A stretch of DNA of 64,000 nucleotides. Source: Excoecaria cochinchinensis. Lineage: Eukaryota; Streptophyta; Magnoliopsida; Malpighiales; Euphorbiaceae. Of this stretch, positions 9,067 through 19,644 are shown piece by piece. The stretch is taken from NCBI GenBank assembly GCA_947683425.1, contig CANTUQ010000076.1, forward strand, positions 2,790,001 through 2,854,000. The letters are read 5' to 3'. The stretch's first letter is position 1, and every line of letters starts with the position of its first letter. Made by a program: the position numbers and the translations under genes. The notes beneath the pieces are model-generated. The model saw only the letters and a program-made list of their open reading frames with translations. It ran no database searches and had not been told where the DNA came from.

Positions 9067-12000
9067 ATGCCTAGTACAAGGAGTTCTTTAGAAGAGCTTG
9101 AGCCTATAAATCCTGAAATTGAGAGGTTTTTATTAAGTAATCGGAAATCAAATAAAAAGAAGAACAAAAATAGGAGATCAATTGTCATGGCTGAAGAACA
9201 AAATCCACCAAGATTGATGGACTTTGCCACACCTGCATTGAGTGGTGCTCAACAAGGAGTGGTAAGACCAACGGTAAATGCCAATCAATTTGAAATTAAG
9301 CCTTCATTGTTACAAATGATTCAAAATAGTATACAATTTTATGGTTTGGCAAATGAGGATCCAAATGCTCATTTGGCAAATTTTCTTGAGATTTGTGATA
9401 CCTTTAAGATAAATGGGGTTTCAAATGATGCAATCAAGCTTAGGCTTTTTCCATTCACATTGAAGGATAAAGCAAAGGCTTGGTTGAATTCTTTGACAAG
9501 AGGATCTATAACTACTTGGGATCAATTGGCCCAAGCATTTTTATCAAAATATTTTCCATTGGCCAAAACCGCAAAAATCATAAAGGATATCACCACCTTT
9601 GTTCAAAATGAAAATGAATCATTATATGAGGCTTGGGAAAGATTCAAAGAATTGCAAAGGATGTGTCCACACCATAACTTGCCAAGAGAATTGTTAATGC
9701 AAACATTTTATAATGGAGTAAATCCTACCACAAGAGGAACTATTGATGCGGCTGCTGGAGGATCTTTGATGAGAAAAACTACTGAAGCGGCATTTGAATT
9801 GTTGGAGGAGATGTCCATGAACAATTGCATGTGGCCTACCGAGAGAAGTAGAGATTCAAATTCTACTAATATGAGAGGAGTTCGTGCACTTGATTCAGTG
9901 GTTGCATTGCAAGCTCAAGTGGAAGCATTGACTCACAAACTCAATAATATGGGTATGGGAGGTAATCAACCAACTAGATGCAATATTTGTGGACAACAAG
10001 GACATCCAAGTGAGGTATGCAATTTGGGCATAAATAGTACGGAGGAGCAAGTTAGTTTTATCCAAGGGCAAGGAAGAGGTAACCCATTTTCCAATACATA
10101 TAACCCTGGATGGAGGAACCATCCAAATTTTTCATGGGGGAATAGTAGTAATCAAAACAAAGGAGTAAGTTTTCAACCACCTCAAGATAGGTTTGGGGCC
10201 TTGGAGATTAAAATGGATAGGTTCTTAGAGGGGATTAATATGAAATTTAATTCACAAGAGGAGAACCAAAAGAGGTTAGAAAATAAGTTTGATCAAATCA
10301 CAAAGAATCAAGCCTCATCCATTCACAACTTAGAAGTGCAAATTGGGCAATTAGCAAAGGCTTTACGTTCAAGATTACAAGGTACTTTACCAAGTAATAC
10401 GGAGGAAAATCCAAGAGAACATCTAAAGGCCATAAATTTGAGGTCAGGTAAATCTTACACCAATGATTTTGTTATTACTAACAAGAATGAAAAATTTCAG
10501 GAAAATAAAAAGGAGAATGATTCTTCTGTCGCGAGCGCGACACCTATCGCGGTCGCGACAGAAGAGAAGCAAACCAAAGTTCCAGGCGCGACACTAGGCG
10601 CGATTCCAGACGTGATCGCGACAGCAGGAGGAGAGTCTTCTGTCGCGATCGCGACACCTATCGCGGTCGCGACAGAAGGGGCATCTAAAGCAAATTTTTC
10701 TAAAATTTTTCAACCTTCTCCACCGTTTCCGCAACGCCTAAAGAGACAAAACCAAGATAAGCAATTTCAATCTTTTATTGACAAATTGAAGCATTTGCAT
10801 ATAAATTTGAATTTTATTGAGGCCATTTCACAAATTCCTAACTATGCAAAATTTCTTAAAGAATTGATTTCTAAGAAAAGAAGTTGGGAGGATATATCCA
10901 CTATTGCATTGACTGAAGCATGTAGTTCTATAATCACGAATAATTTGCCTACCAAACTTAAAGATAATGGTAGTTTCACAATTCCATGTACCTTAGGGGA
11001 TAAAGAGTTTCCTAAGTATTTATGTGATTTGGGGGCAAGTATTAATCTCATGCCTTATTCTATCTTTAAAAAGTTGGGTTTAGATTATGTCAAACCTACT
11101 TCCATGGTTTTACAACTAGCTGATCAATCCATTAAGAAACCATATGGAATAGTTGAAGATGTACTTGTAAAAGTGGATAAATTTATTTTGCCCGCTGATT
11201 TTGTCATTTTAGATTTTGCATATGATGAGAAATGTCCCTTAATATTGGGTAGACCTTTCATGAGGACTGGTCGAGCTTTAGTTGATGTCTATGAGGGCAC
11301 ATTAGTTTTAAGAGTAGGGGATGATAGTGTTGAATATCACATGGAAAAGGCACTAAAATACCCAATGGATGAAAATGTGTGCATGAAAATAGATGTCATT
11401 GATGCATGTGTCGTGGAAGTCTTAGAAAATGCAGATGAAGATGAAGTCCAAATGGAAGAAGAAGTTCATGAAGAGGTAGAGCAAGAAAGTGTTAGAAGTG
11501 AACCTCTTATTCGTAATGAAGCACCTTTACCACCTTCCATTGAAAGTCCACCAAATGTTGATCTAAAGGAATTACCTAGTCATTTGAGGTACGCCTTTCT
11601 TGGATTAAATCATACTTTGCCTATTATTATTTCTAATAAACTCAATAAAGAACAAGAGCATGCATTATTAGAAGTTGTTAGAAAAAGGATAAAAAGTATT
11701 GGATGGCAAATATCTGATTTGAAGGGTATTAGTCCTAATGTTGTCATGCATAGGATAAATATGGAAGATGATTATAAACCAAAAGCTGATAGACAAAGGA
11801 GGCTTAATCCTCATATGAAAGAGGTAGTTAAAAAGGAAGTTATTAAATTGCTTGATGCTGGAATCATTTATCCGATTTCGGATAGTGATTGGGTAAGTCC
11901 AATACATTGTGTTCCAAAGAAGGGGGGTATGACTGTAGTGAGGAATGAGAATGGAGATTTAATTCCAACTAGAACCACCACTGGTTGGAGGGTATGTATA

Positions 12001-14460
12001 GATTATAGAAAGCTTAATTTGGCCACTAGAAAGGATCATTTTCCTTTACCATTCATTGACCAAATGCTAGAAAGAATAGCTGGCCATTCTCATTATTGTT
12101 TTCTTGATGGATATTCAGGATATTTCCAAATTTTTATCTACCCAAGTGACCAAGAGAAAACTACATTTACTTGTCCTTATGGAACTTTTGCTTATAGGCG
12201 AATGCCTTTTGGGCTTTGTAATGCCCCAGCCACATTTCAAAGATGTATGACTTTAATTTTTGGAGACATGATAGAGGATATAATGGAAGTCTTTATGGAT
12301 GATTTTTCTGTATATGGAGATTCATTTGAGCTTTGTTTGAAAAATTTAGACAAAGTATTGGCTAGGTGTGAAGAAACTAACTTAGTTCTTAATTGGGAGA
12401 AATGCCATTTTATGGTAGATGAAGGGATAATATTAGGGCACAAAATTTCAAGTAGGGGTATTGAGGTTGATAGAGCAAAAACTGAATTAATTGAGAAGTT
12501 ACCTCCACCCACTACACTTAAAGGGGTAAGATCTTTTCTTGGACATGCTGGATTTTATAGAAGATTTATAAAGGATTTTTCTTTAATTGCTAAACCTTTA
12601 ACTAATTTGTTAGTTAAGGATGTTTACTTTGAATTTTCTAATGAATGTATGCATGCGTTTGAAACTTTGAAGAAGGCTCTTATAAGTGCTCCTATTATTG
12701 CTGCTCCTAATTGGGAATTGCCATTTGAGATTATGTGTGATGCAAGTGATCTTGCTGTAGGTTGTGTATTAGGCCAAAGACATGGTAAGAATTTGCATGT
12801 GATATATTATGCTAGTCATACTTTGTCCCCTCCTCAAGTTAATTATACAACAACTGAAAAAGAAATGTTAGCTGTGGTTTATGCATGTGACAAGTTTAGA
12901 TCATACTTGTTGGGATCTAAAGTCATAATCTATACCGATCATGCTGCATTGAGATATTTATTTGCAAAGAAAGATGCTAAACCTAGGTTGATTCGTTGGG
13001 TATTGTTATTGCAAGAATTTGACCTTGTAATCAAAGACAAAAAGGGAAGTGAAAATCTTGTTGCTGACCATTTGTCTAGATTAGAAAATAATGAACAAAC
13101 TTTCGGTGATGGTATTGAAATTAATGAAACATTTCCGGATGAAGCCTTGATGTCAATTTTGAATATGCATGAGCCTTGGCATGCTGATTTTGCTAACTTT
13201 CTTGCTGCTGGAATTGTACCTGAAAATTTGACATGGCAACAAAAGAAAAAATTCTTTAGTGATGTTAAAAATTATCTTTGGGAAGAGCCTTACTTGTTTA
13301 AGATAGGTGGGGATAGTATAATTCGTCGTTGTGTAAGTGAGGAGGAGTATCAAAACATTTTGATGCATTGTCATGGTGCATTATATTCTGGTCATAATGG
13401 TGCTAATAAAACTGCATCTAGAGTGCTTGAATGTGGATTCTTTTGGCCAAATTTATTTCATGATGCAAAGATGTATGTAGCTAAATGTGATAAGTGTCAA
13501 AGGGCTGGTAATATTGGGAAAAGAGATGAGATGCCTTTGAGTAATATATTGGAAGTTGAAGTGTTTGATGTATGGGGGATTGACTTCATGGGTCCCTTCC
13601 CCACTTCTTTTGGTCAAAACTATATTTTGGTTGGGGTAGATTATGTATCAAAATGGGTTGAAGCCAAAGCCACACCTACCAATGATTCAAAGGTAGTGAT
13701 AAAGTTTTTGAAGAAGCTTTTCTCAAGATTTGGAGTGCCAAGAGCCATCATAAGTGATGGAGGTAAGCATTTCATAAACCGTTCTTTTGACTCATTATTG
13801 CAAAAATATGGAGTTCATCATAGAGTAGCTACACCATATCACCCACAAACAAGTGGTCAAGTGGAAGTGTCCAATAGAGAGTTAAAGTGGATATTAGAAA
13901 AAACAGTCTCTACTTCTAGGAAGGATTGGGCACATAAATTAGATGATGCTTTGTGGGCATATCGCACTGCATTCAAAGCTCCAATTGGAATGACACCATA
14001 TAGGATGGTTTATGGAAAAGCGTGTCATTTACCTGTGGAGTTAGAGCACAAAGCATATTGGGCCATTAGAACTTTGAATTATGATCTTAAAGATGCAAGT
14101 GTCAAAAGATGTTTACAATTGAATGAGCTAGATGAATTGAGACTTCTTGCATTTGAGAATGCTAAGATTTATAAAGAAAGGACTAAAAAATGGCATGATG
14201 CACATATACGGATTAAAAATTTTAATATTGGGGACAAGGTCTTATTGTATAATTCTAGATTGAAACTCTTCCCGGGAAAATTAAGGTCAAGATGGAGTGG
14301 ACCTTTTGAAGTTACACAAGTTTTTGATCAAGGGTTTTTGGAACTTAAAAATAATAAAAATGAGTTATTTAAAGCCAATGGTCAAAGATGTAAAGTGTAT
14401 TTGGAGGAAACATTTCATGGAAGGGAGGTTTCAGTTCTTTCATTAAAAATGATTTCATGA
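9067..14460 (+). CDS. Athila gag-pol polyprotein, intact, 1797 aa
   Basis: A single ORF encodes capsid and enzymes for particle assembly, reverse transcription and integration. Gag spans about residues 75-255. A CCHC knuckle, CNICGQQGHPSEVC, lies at C305-C318. The protease motif CDLGASINLM has D654. RT carries IDYRKLN (D979) and FMDDFSVYG (D1078, D1079). RNase H starts at CDASDLAVGCVLG (D1225). The integrase has the HHCC finger (H1436, H1443, C1474, C1477) and DDE residues D1506, D1564 and E1600, spaced D-57-D-35-E. No chromodomain is seen, as expected for Athila. The ATG at 9067 is the first in frame, with homology to the second copy's MPRTRKS start. Residues 487-537 are an odd V/A/T insert encoded by the TCGCGA repeat words (10527-10680). 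Confidence 0.97.
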   Translation: MPSTRSSLEELEPINPEIERFLLSNRKSNKKKNKNRRSIVMAEEQNPPRLMDFATPALSGAQQGVVRPTVNANQFEIKPSLLQMIQNSIQFYGLANEDPNAHLANFLEICDTFKINGVSNDAIKLRLFPFTLKDKAKAWLNSLTRGSITTWDQLAQAFLSKYFPLAKTAKIIKDITTFVQNENESLYEAWERFKELQRMCPHHNLPRELLMQTFYNGVNPTTRGTIDAAAGGSLMRKTTEAAFELLEEMSMNNCMWPTERSRDSNSTNMRGVRALDSVVALQAQVEALTHKLNNMGMGGNQPTRCNICGQQGHPSEVCNLGINSTEEQVSFIQGQGRGNPFSNTYNPGWRNHPNFSWGNSSNQNKGVSFQPPQDRFGALEIKMDRFLEGINMKFNSQEENQKRLENKFDQITKNQASSIHNLEVQIGQLAKALRSRLQGTLPSNTEENPREHLKAINLRSGKSYTNDFVITNKNEKFQENKKENDSSVASATPIAVATEEKQTKVPGATLGAIPDVIATAGGESSVAIATPIAVATEGASKANFSKIFQPSPPFPQRLKRQNQDKQFQSFIDKLKHLHINLNFIEAISQIPNYAKFLKELISKKRSWEDISTIALTEACSSIITNNLPTKLKDNGSFTIPCTLGDKEFPKYLCDLGASINLMPYSIFKKLGLDYVKPTSMVLQLADQSIKKPYGIVEDVLVKVDKFILPADFVILDFAYDEKCPLILGRPFMRTGRALVDVYEGTLVLRVGDDSVEYHMEKALKYPMDENVCMKIDVIDACVVEVLENADEDEVQMEEEVHEEVEQESVRSEPLIRNEAPLPPSIESPPNVDLKELPSHLRYAFLGLNHTLPIIISNKLNKEQEHALLEVVRKRIKSIGWQISDLKGISPNVVMHRINMEDDYKPKADRQRRLNPHMKEVVKKEVIKLLDAGIIYPISDSDWVSPIHCVPKKGGMTVVRNENGDLIPTRTTTGWRVCIDYRKLNLATRKDHFPLPFIDQMLERIAGHSHYCFLDGYSGYFQIFIYPSDQEKTTFTCPYGTFAYRRMPFGLCNAPATFQRCMTLIFGDMIEDIMEVFMDDFSVYGDSFELCLKNLDKVLARCEETNLVLNWEKCHFMVDEGIILGHKISSRGIEVDRAKTELIEKLPPPTTLKGVRSFLGHAGFYRRFIKDFSLIAKPLTNLLVKDVYFEFSNECMHAFETLKKALISAPIIAAPNWELPFEIMCDASDLAVGCVLGQRHGKNLHVIYYASHTLSPPQVNYTTTEKEMLAVVYACDKFRSYLLGSKVIIYTDHAALRYLFAKKDAKPRLIRWVLLLQEFDLVIKDKKGSENLVADHLSRLENNEQTFGDGIEINETFPDEALMSILNMHEPWHADFANFLAAGIVPENLTWQQKKKFFSDVKNYLWEEPYLFKIGGDSIIRRCVSEEEYQNILMHCHGALYSGHNGANKTASRVLECGFFWPNLFHDAKMYVAKCDKCQRAGNIGKRDEMPLSNILEVEVFDVWGIDFMGPFPTSFGQNYILVGVDYVSKWVEAKATPTNDSKVVIKFLKKLFSRFGVPRAIISDGGKHFINRSFDSLLQKYGVHHRVATPYHPQTSGQVEVSNRELKWILEKTVSTSRKDWAHKLDDALWAYRTAFKAPIGMTPYRMVYGKACHLPVELEHKAYWAIRTLNYDLKDASVKRCLQLNELDELRLLAFENAKIYKERTKKWHDAHIRIKNFNIGDKVLLYNSRLKLFPGKLRSRWSGPFEVTQVFDQGFLELKNNKNELFKANGQRCKVYLEETFHGREVSVLSLKMIS
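10527..10680 (+). repeat. Inverted-repeat words inside the gag-pol coding sequence
   Basis: Two direct copies (about 10527-10566 and 10637-10676) each contain CTGTCGCGA-N-CGCGACA followed by CGCGGTCGCGACAGAAG. They are in frame and encode SSVASATPIAVATE and SSVAIATPIAVATE in the gag-protease linker. Base composition differs sharply from the AT-rich flanking codons. The same words occur in the element's LTRs and 3' leader. Confidence 0.9.
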
Positions 14461-15152
14461 TTACTTGGTTTAATTTTTCTTTTTCAATTACTTGTTTTAT
14501 GTGTGATATCTATATCTACTAATGTTGTTCTTTTGTTCCACAGATGTTTTTCATATATAAATTTATTTTGTATACCTTCATGTGTTGTTTTTGGAAGGAA
14601 AAGCAAATATGATTTAGAAAAATTTCATTCTGTCGCGATCGCGAAGTTGTCGCGAGCGCGACAGAATGAGGGAAGTGTATTTTAGACTTCATCGCGATGG
14701 CGCGACGATGCATAATGATCGCGACAGAAAAATTGGTTTTTCTAAATTTCATTCTGTCGCGATCGCGACGTTGTCTCGATGTCGCGATGAAGAGCGGGAA
14801 TTAATTGTCGCGATGACGCGATGCATATCGCGATATTCAAAATTTTTCATTTTGCTTCTGTCGCGATCGCGACATTGTCGCGACGTCGCGACAGAACGCG
14901 GAATTCGCAATTTTAGGGCAAACTAACCGTTTGGACTTCAATTAATTTCCCACCTTCTCCTTTTCTACCCTAATAACTTTTCTTTTTATTATTTTTCTGC
15001 CTCTTCCATTTTCTTCTCTCCACTTTTGCACGATTCTCTCAAGATCTTTCTAACGATTTTCTCTAACTTCCAAACGCAAATCTTGTTTTTCTTTTTCTTC
15101 TATTTTTCTATTTCTTCTCATATTGTTCTTAAATTGACAAACGATTTTGGAA
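14461..15152 (+). other. Inter-ORF region with a TCGCGA inverted-repeat array
   Basis: Between gag-pol and the second ORF, 14629-14897 holds at least three units of the form TTCATTCTGTCGCGATCGCGA followed by a TGTCGCGA...TCGCGACAG partner. The best unit runs 14858-14894. The rest is a pyrimidine-rich leader (14940-15120) ahead of the second ATG, which could serve a spliced or internal transcript. Confidence 0.85.
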
Positions 15153-16346
15153 ATGGTAAGAACAAAGCATGTGGGTGACAAAAGCCACGGGAAACGCCCT
15201 ATGGGGGAATCCAGCGCTCAAAGAGATGATCCAACGCTTGATTCTTTGATTCTTCAAAACAGGTATGAATGCCCTTTTAAAATTTTTTCTGATGAAGAGG
15301 GTGAGAAGTTTATCTATTTTGCCAAAAAATCATACGTAGGGATGTGGGCACTTGATTTTCCTATATTGAATACAATGGGTTTAAATGACCAAATTAATAA
15401 TTTTCTTAGATGTATGAAATGGGGGAAATTCATTACTTACTCTTTACCTGTACGTAAGGACTGGGCGTTGGAATTTTTTGTTACATTAGAGTATGTGGAT
15501 AAAGGTAGGGATTCAATGAAATTTAGGCATCAGGGTGTTACCTACACTTTTACATATACTGATTTACATACCTGGTTTGGTTTTCCTTTAAATGGTAAGC
15601 GTTTTGATTCCCATTTATTTCAACCTTCCCCTGTGTGGCAAAAGTTGTCTGGACTTGAACGTTTTAATAACAAAAATTCTACTAATAGGCAGATAAAGGA
15701 CAATGCTTTAATGATTTTTCATAAATTTCTGTGCCATGCCATGTTTGGGAGAGTTGAAAGTACAAAAGTCCAAACAAAGGATTTGTTTGTTTTAGATTTG
15801 TTGCAATCTAACAAAACACCTGATTCCATTGATTTTATACTTGATGGCCTTTATCATGCGTCAACTGCCCGTAGTAAATCCGTGGGTATGTGTCATATGG
15901 TAACAGGAATTATTTTGGGATGTTTGGGAGATTTGCATAATTTTGTAATGGATGAAAAAGAAACAATTCCTTTGTTGGATGTGGTGTATTTGCGTAGAGC
16001 TAATATTTTAACCAAGGGAGCTTGGCCCCCAAGGTTTGTTGATAGATGTGCAGGTGGATCAAATAGGGATGACCCTAATGTGGCTGGACCAAGTGTGCCC
16101 CGTGATAGGGCACGTGAGTCAGCATCTGCAGCTCCTGCTCATGACTCCTCAAGTGAGGACGAGGCGGCTGTTGGTGCTGATAATGCTGAGAGGAGGAATA
16201 CTAGAGAGGCTGCTGTAGATTTGGAGCCTATTTTGCATCGTTTGGATGGTATTGAGGCCACCAATCAGAGTATGGCAGCTAGGATGGATGTGCTAGAGAC
16301 TGATGTGCGGGCTGTGCTGCAAAACCAGAAGAGTTTGGGACGATAG
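15153..16346 (+). CDS. Athila second ORF (ATHILA ORF-1-like/'env-position' protein), 397 aa
   Basis: An intact ORF in the position where Athila elements carry their third, so-called env-like gene. I chose the ATG at 15153 (MVRTKHVGDKSHG); an in-frame TTG two codons upstream is unlikely to be used. The N-terminal half contains ALDFPILNTMGLNDQINNF, KWGKFITYSL and YTFTYTDLHTWFGFPLNG, reminiscent of the ATHILA ORF-1 family. The C-terminus is an acidic Ser-rich linker (SSSEDEAAVG), then a heptad-rich helix, LEPILHRLDGIEATNQ, to the end. I see no signal peptide or membrane segment, so an envelope role is not supported by the sequence. Its function is unknown. Confidence 0.8.
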   Translation: MVRTKHVGDKSHGKRPMGESSAQRDDPTLDSLILQNRYECPFKIFSDEEGEKFIYFAKKSYVGMWALDFPILNTMGLNDQINNFLRCMKWGKFITYSLPVRKDWALEFFVTLEYVDKGRDSMKFRHQGVTYTFTYTDLHTWFGFPLNGKRFDSHLFQPSPVWQKLSGLERFNNKNSTNRQIKDNALMIFHKFLCHAMFGRVESTKVQTKDLFVLDLLQSNKTPDSIDFILDGLYHASTARSKSVGMCHMVTGIILGCLGDLHNFVMDEKETIPLLDVVYLRRANILTKGAWPPRFVDRCAGGSNRDDPNVAGPSVPRDRARESASAAPAHDSSSEDEAAVGADNAERRNTREAAVDLEPILHRLDGIEATNQSMAARMDVLETDVRAVLQNQKSLGR

Positions 16347-18227
16347 CTCTTAAGTTTCTTCCGCAAGCAGAATGTTGAGTTTTCTCCAACTCCACCAAGC
16401 TCCCCTAGTGGGAGTTTTTGAGTTTGTCTCCTATCTTTTTCTTTGTTTTATTCTTGTTTGTATTTGTGTTTTGATTATGTTAGTTTGTTTTGTTTATTCC
16501 GTTTTACACAATAGGGACATTGTGTCCTTTAAGTGTGGGGGGGTTATGTTTTGATATGTTTATGTTTTGATATGTTTTATGTTTTTAGTGTATATATGTT
16601 TTATGTTTTTAGTGTATATATGTATATATAGTTTTATGTGTTTAGTGTAGTATAGCTTGTGTTTGCATGAACTGCTAGATTTAGGTATATGTTGTTTTAT
16701 TGTTTTAGGTTGTTTTATGCTAAATATTTTTGGAGCTTAGTATTTGATGAATATTTGAAAATTAGAGCATGTATAGGTTTTATGTTTTTGACCATTAGTT
16801 TAGATAGTAACTTTTTGCTCATTTTCATTATTGGTTTTACTTTAGCTTTTTGTTGTACATAGTGAAGGGTATGACTTAGCAAATCACTTTGGTGTAGGTT
16901 CTTTTTAAGTTAAATATCTTTTTATATGTAAATTAAGATTGTTTTGCCAACTTATTGCCTATTATAGTTTAACTATAGCCATGTGAGCTTTTGAAGCCTT
17001 ATACACAAATTCTTCTTGTATGAGAGCCTTATTATGCCATATCCTCTAGAACTTGTTTGTAGTAAATTTCGAGATTACATTTTAGTAGAGGATGTACACG
17101 GGATATGATAAGGGCATTTAGAATGAACCTATTTTGGCTTATTTTTTTAGGAATTCCTTTACATTTTAACTTTAGGTAGCCAATTTTGAGCCTATATCTG
17201 TTTTTTCTTGTTTAAACATATTACTAACCCAAACTTTTGCTTAAACAAGGCCTAATTTCTTTATAATTACCCTATTGTGGAGGGATTAGGATTGATATAG
17301 CATGGGAGATATTTTTGTTATTGAAAAGCATGAACTTAGTAAAAAGTTGCAATTGCAAAGTCCTTCTTTTCAAAGTTAGAATTCCAACTGCTAGTAGAAA
17401 TAAAATGGGATTAGCAAGATGTACATCTAAATTATTTATGTGAGGGATGGCGCATTAAAATGCACCCACACTAAATTCTCTTGCTATCCTAAGAAAATAA
17501 AAAAAGAAAATAAAAACCAAGAAGAAAAAAATAAAAAAAAAGAAAAAAAAGAAAAAAAAATAGTAAGTATAAATTAAGAGCTAGCAGCAAGTTTATATTC
17601 TTAAGAAGGGAATTTGATTAAAAATATCATGCTTGTTGCTATTCTGATTTGGTTAATTCTCCTATGTTGTATTAATGCTTTTCTCTGCACAATAATAGCT
17701 ACTTAAACCCAAAAGTTCCTTACCTTAACCTAAGCCACATTACAACCCTTTTAAGATCCTTTGATCCTCTTTACTACCTTTTACTAGTAGTGGAGATTTT
17801 TACTACTTACAAGCTTATGGTATGTAATGGCATAATCAAGGAATGAGGGAAAACACTAACCTTTATACACTTGAGTGATTGAGTGTTTATCAAAATAAGT
17901 GTTGAGTGAAAATTATTTTAGGCAATGCTTTGTGTGAAATAATCTCTTACATGTATTAAGATATTTGATTTCTTGAGATCAAACATCATTGTGTTTTGCC
18001 ATTTCATGTTTTTCCAAATGTGCAAAGAGGGTTAAAGTCTAATGAATGATGGGAATGTTTAAATAGTTGCATATTGAGGCTAGTGTGTTAGAAGGATAAT
18101 TCTATGCATGGTGTTTTCAAATAATTATCAAATGTCTAAGTAAGCTCCAAAATATTGTGTTTAGTATAAATTTTGTTTTTGTGTTGTTTAAATGTTGTGT
18201 GAGTATTTTGCTTGGGGACAAGCAAAT
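16347..18227 (+). other. Long Athila 3' untranslated region
   Basis: About 1.9 kb with no ORF worth calling. A second polypurine-tract-like sequence, TTAAGTGTGGGGGGG (16529-16543), follows a small hairpin, GGGACATTGTGTCC. A short AT-rich tandem repeat of TTTTAGTGTATATATG lies at about 16580-16640, and an A-rich run at 17500-17565. Confidence 0.7.
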
Positions 18228-18244
18228 GTTTAAGTGTGGGGGTT
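18228..18244 (+). other. Polypurine tract of the Athila element
   Basis: TTTAAGTGTGGGGGTT immediately precedes the 3' LTR start TGATATG, as required to prime plus-strand synthesis. A GGGGACAAGC hairpin lies just upstream, as at the internal PPT-like site. Confidence 0.85.
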
Positions 18245-19607
18245 TGATATGAGCTTAAATAGCTCATAATTAAACTATACTTTGTGATTATAAATAATGT
18301 TTTAAGTGTTTTTAGTTGTTGGAATTAGGTGTGTTTTATGTGTTTTGTTAAGTTTTGTGTGTAGGAGACAAATGGAGAAAACATGGAGTTAATGGAGAAA
18401 ATATGGAGCAAATGGAGAAGAGAAGAAGAAATGAGCCAAGGCAGAAAAGCCTCTGTCACGATCGCGATGAGTGGCGCGAGCGCGACAGAGCGCGCTAAGG
18501 AAGGAAGAGGAGCTGTCGCGACGAAGAGAAGGCGTCGCGAGGTCGCGACGAGGCGCGGAGAAGGCACACGTGAGGAAAGGCGAGCGCAAGAGGAGGCGTG
18601 CTCTGTCGCGACGTCGCGATATCGTCGCGATCGCGACAGAGGGATCCGTTAGACACTAAAGTTCAAATTTGAACTTGAAAAGTTGTATCTTTCCTCCAAC
18701 AATTACAACCTTTGTAGAAGGGCATCTGAAGGGGCATGAGCTGATGTTATAAATACTGATTTTAACTGTAATTTAAGGATGTTAGACTTAGAATTGAACA
18801 TTTGAATATTTTTCTGCAAGTTAGAATAGTTTTCTTTAGTTTTTCTTAAGTAAAGTTTGTGTTGAAGAGAAGGTATTATACAAGGAAGAAGACTACAATT
18901 GGTGACTTGAAAAGGGTTGAGAAATCTCCTTCTTCAATTCTTAACTTTTAATTCTTCTTTGTAATTTTTATGATGTAAATTCTGAACTTGAATGTTTATA
19001 TTAAATATTTTATTGTTCATATTAATTCACGTTTTCTTAATTGTAGAATTTTTCATTAGTACATTATTTATAATCATTATAAGTTTGAGTTTAATTGAGA
19101 AATAAATTTATTCTTACAACTAATTGGAAATTCATCATTAAGATATTGTTTGAGAAATCATAATATTGAAATGGTTGCTATAGGTTGTGTTTTATTCCTA
19201 AGATTTACATGTATAATCATCTAGTTCTTAAATGAAAGTTTGGAATTAGACTTGTATGTGTATGTTTTGGGCAGTCCTATTTATATTGAGAAAGTAAGTA
19301 GGAAATTTATTCAACTTGGCTTACAAGAAAAGAATACTAAAATCATTAAGAACAATTAATTCAAGTTCCATCTTTATATCTAGTATCATTAATCTTTTCT
19401 GTCTTCTTGGATTCACACAAATTTGGCTTAGTTAGTTTACAAGTTAGATTAATTTAGAATCACTTCTCTATCATTTTATAATTGTAAACAAGATTAAAAT
19501 CAATTAGTAATAGTGTGTAACACGTTCCCTGTGGGATCGATATCTAAAGTACTATTGCGGTACACCGTATACTTGCGGTTTGAAGCATCATTAGAAAATG
19601 CTCAACA
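18245..19607 (+). repeat. 3' LTR of the Athila element
   Basis: Same length (1,363 bp) as the 5' LTR, with one difference seen (G at 18494 for A at 7807). It carries the TCGCGA array at 18451-18640. It is followed by the TSD GACGC at 19608-19612. Confidence 0.97.
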
Positions 19608-19632
19608 GACGCCCAGCCCGTCGGTCACGAAA

Positions 19633-19644
19633 CTCTATATAAGG
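19633..19644 (+). promoter_or_regulatory. TATA box of the sense accessory gene of the Tat element
   Basis: CTCTATATAAGG, a close match to a plant TATA box. It is followed by a pyrimidine-rich leader and an intron donor. It faces away from the antisense gene's TATA at 7375-7385, so before the Athila insertion the two formed a divergent promoter. Confidence 0.55.

Larger units (their letters stand above)
7558..19607 (+). mobile_element. Complete, very young Athila-type Ty3/gypsy retrotransposon (12,050 bp)
   Basis: It has two 1,363-bp LTRs (7558-8920 and 18245-19607) starting TGATATG and ending CTCAACA, and a perfect 5-bp TSD, GACGC. A tRNA-Asp-type PBS follows the 5' LTR, and a polypurine tract precedes the 3' LTR. 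It carries an uninterrupted gag-pol ORF and a second ORF. By eye I find one substitution between the LTRs (A at 7807, G at 18494). It is the youngest large insertion in the window and is probably autonomous, or was until very recently. It is inserted in the intergenic promoter of the Tat accessory genes. Confidence 0.97.
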
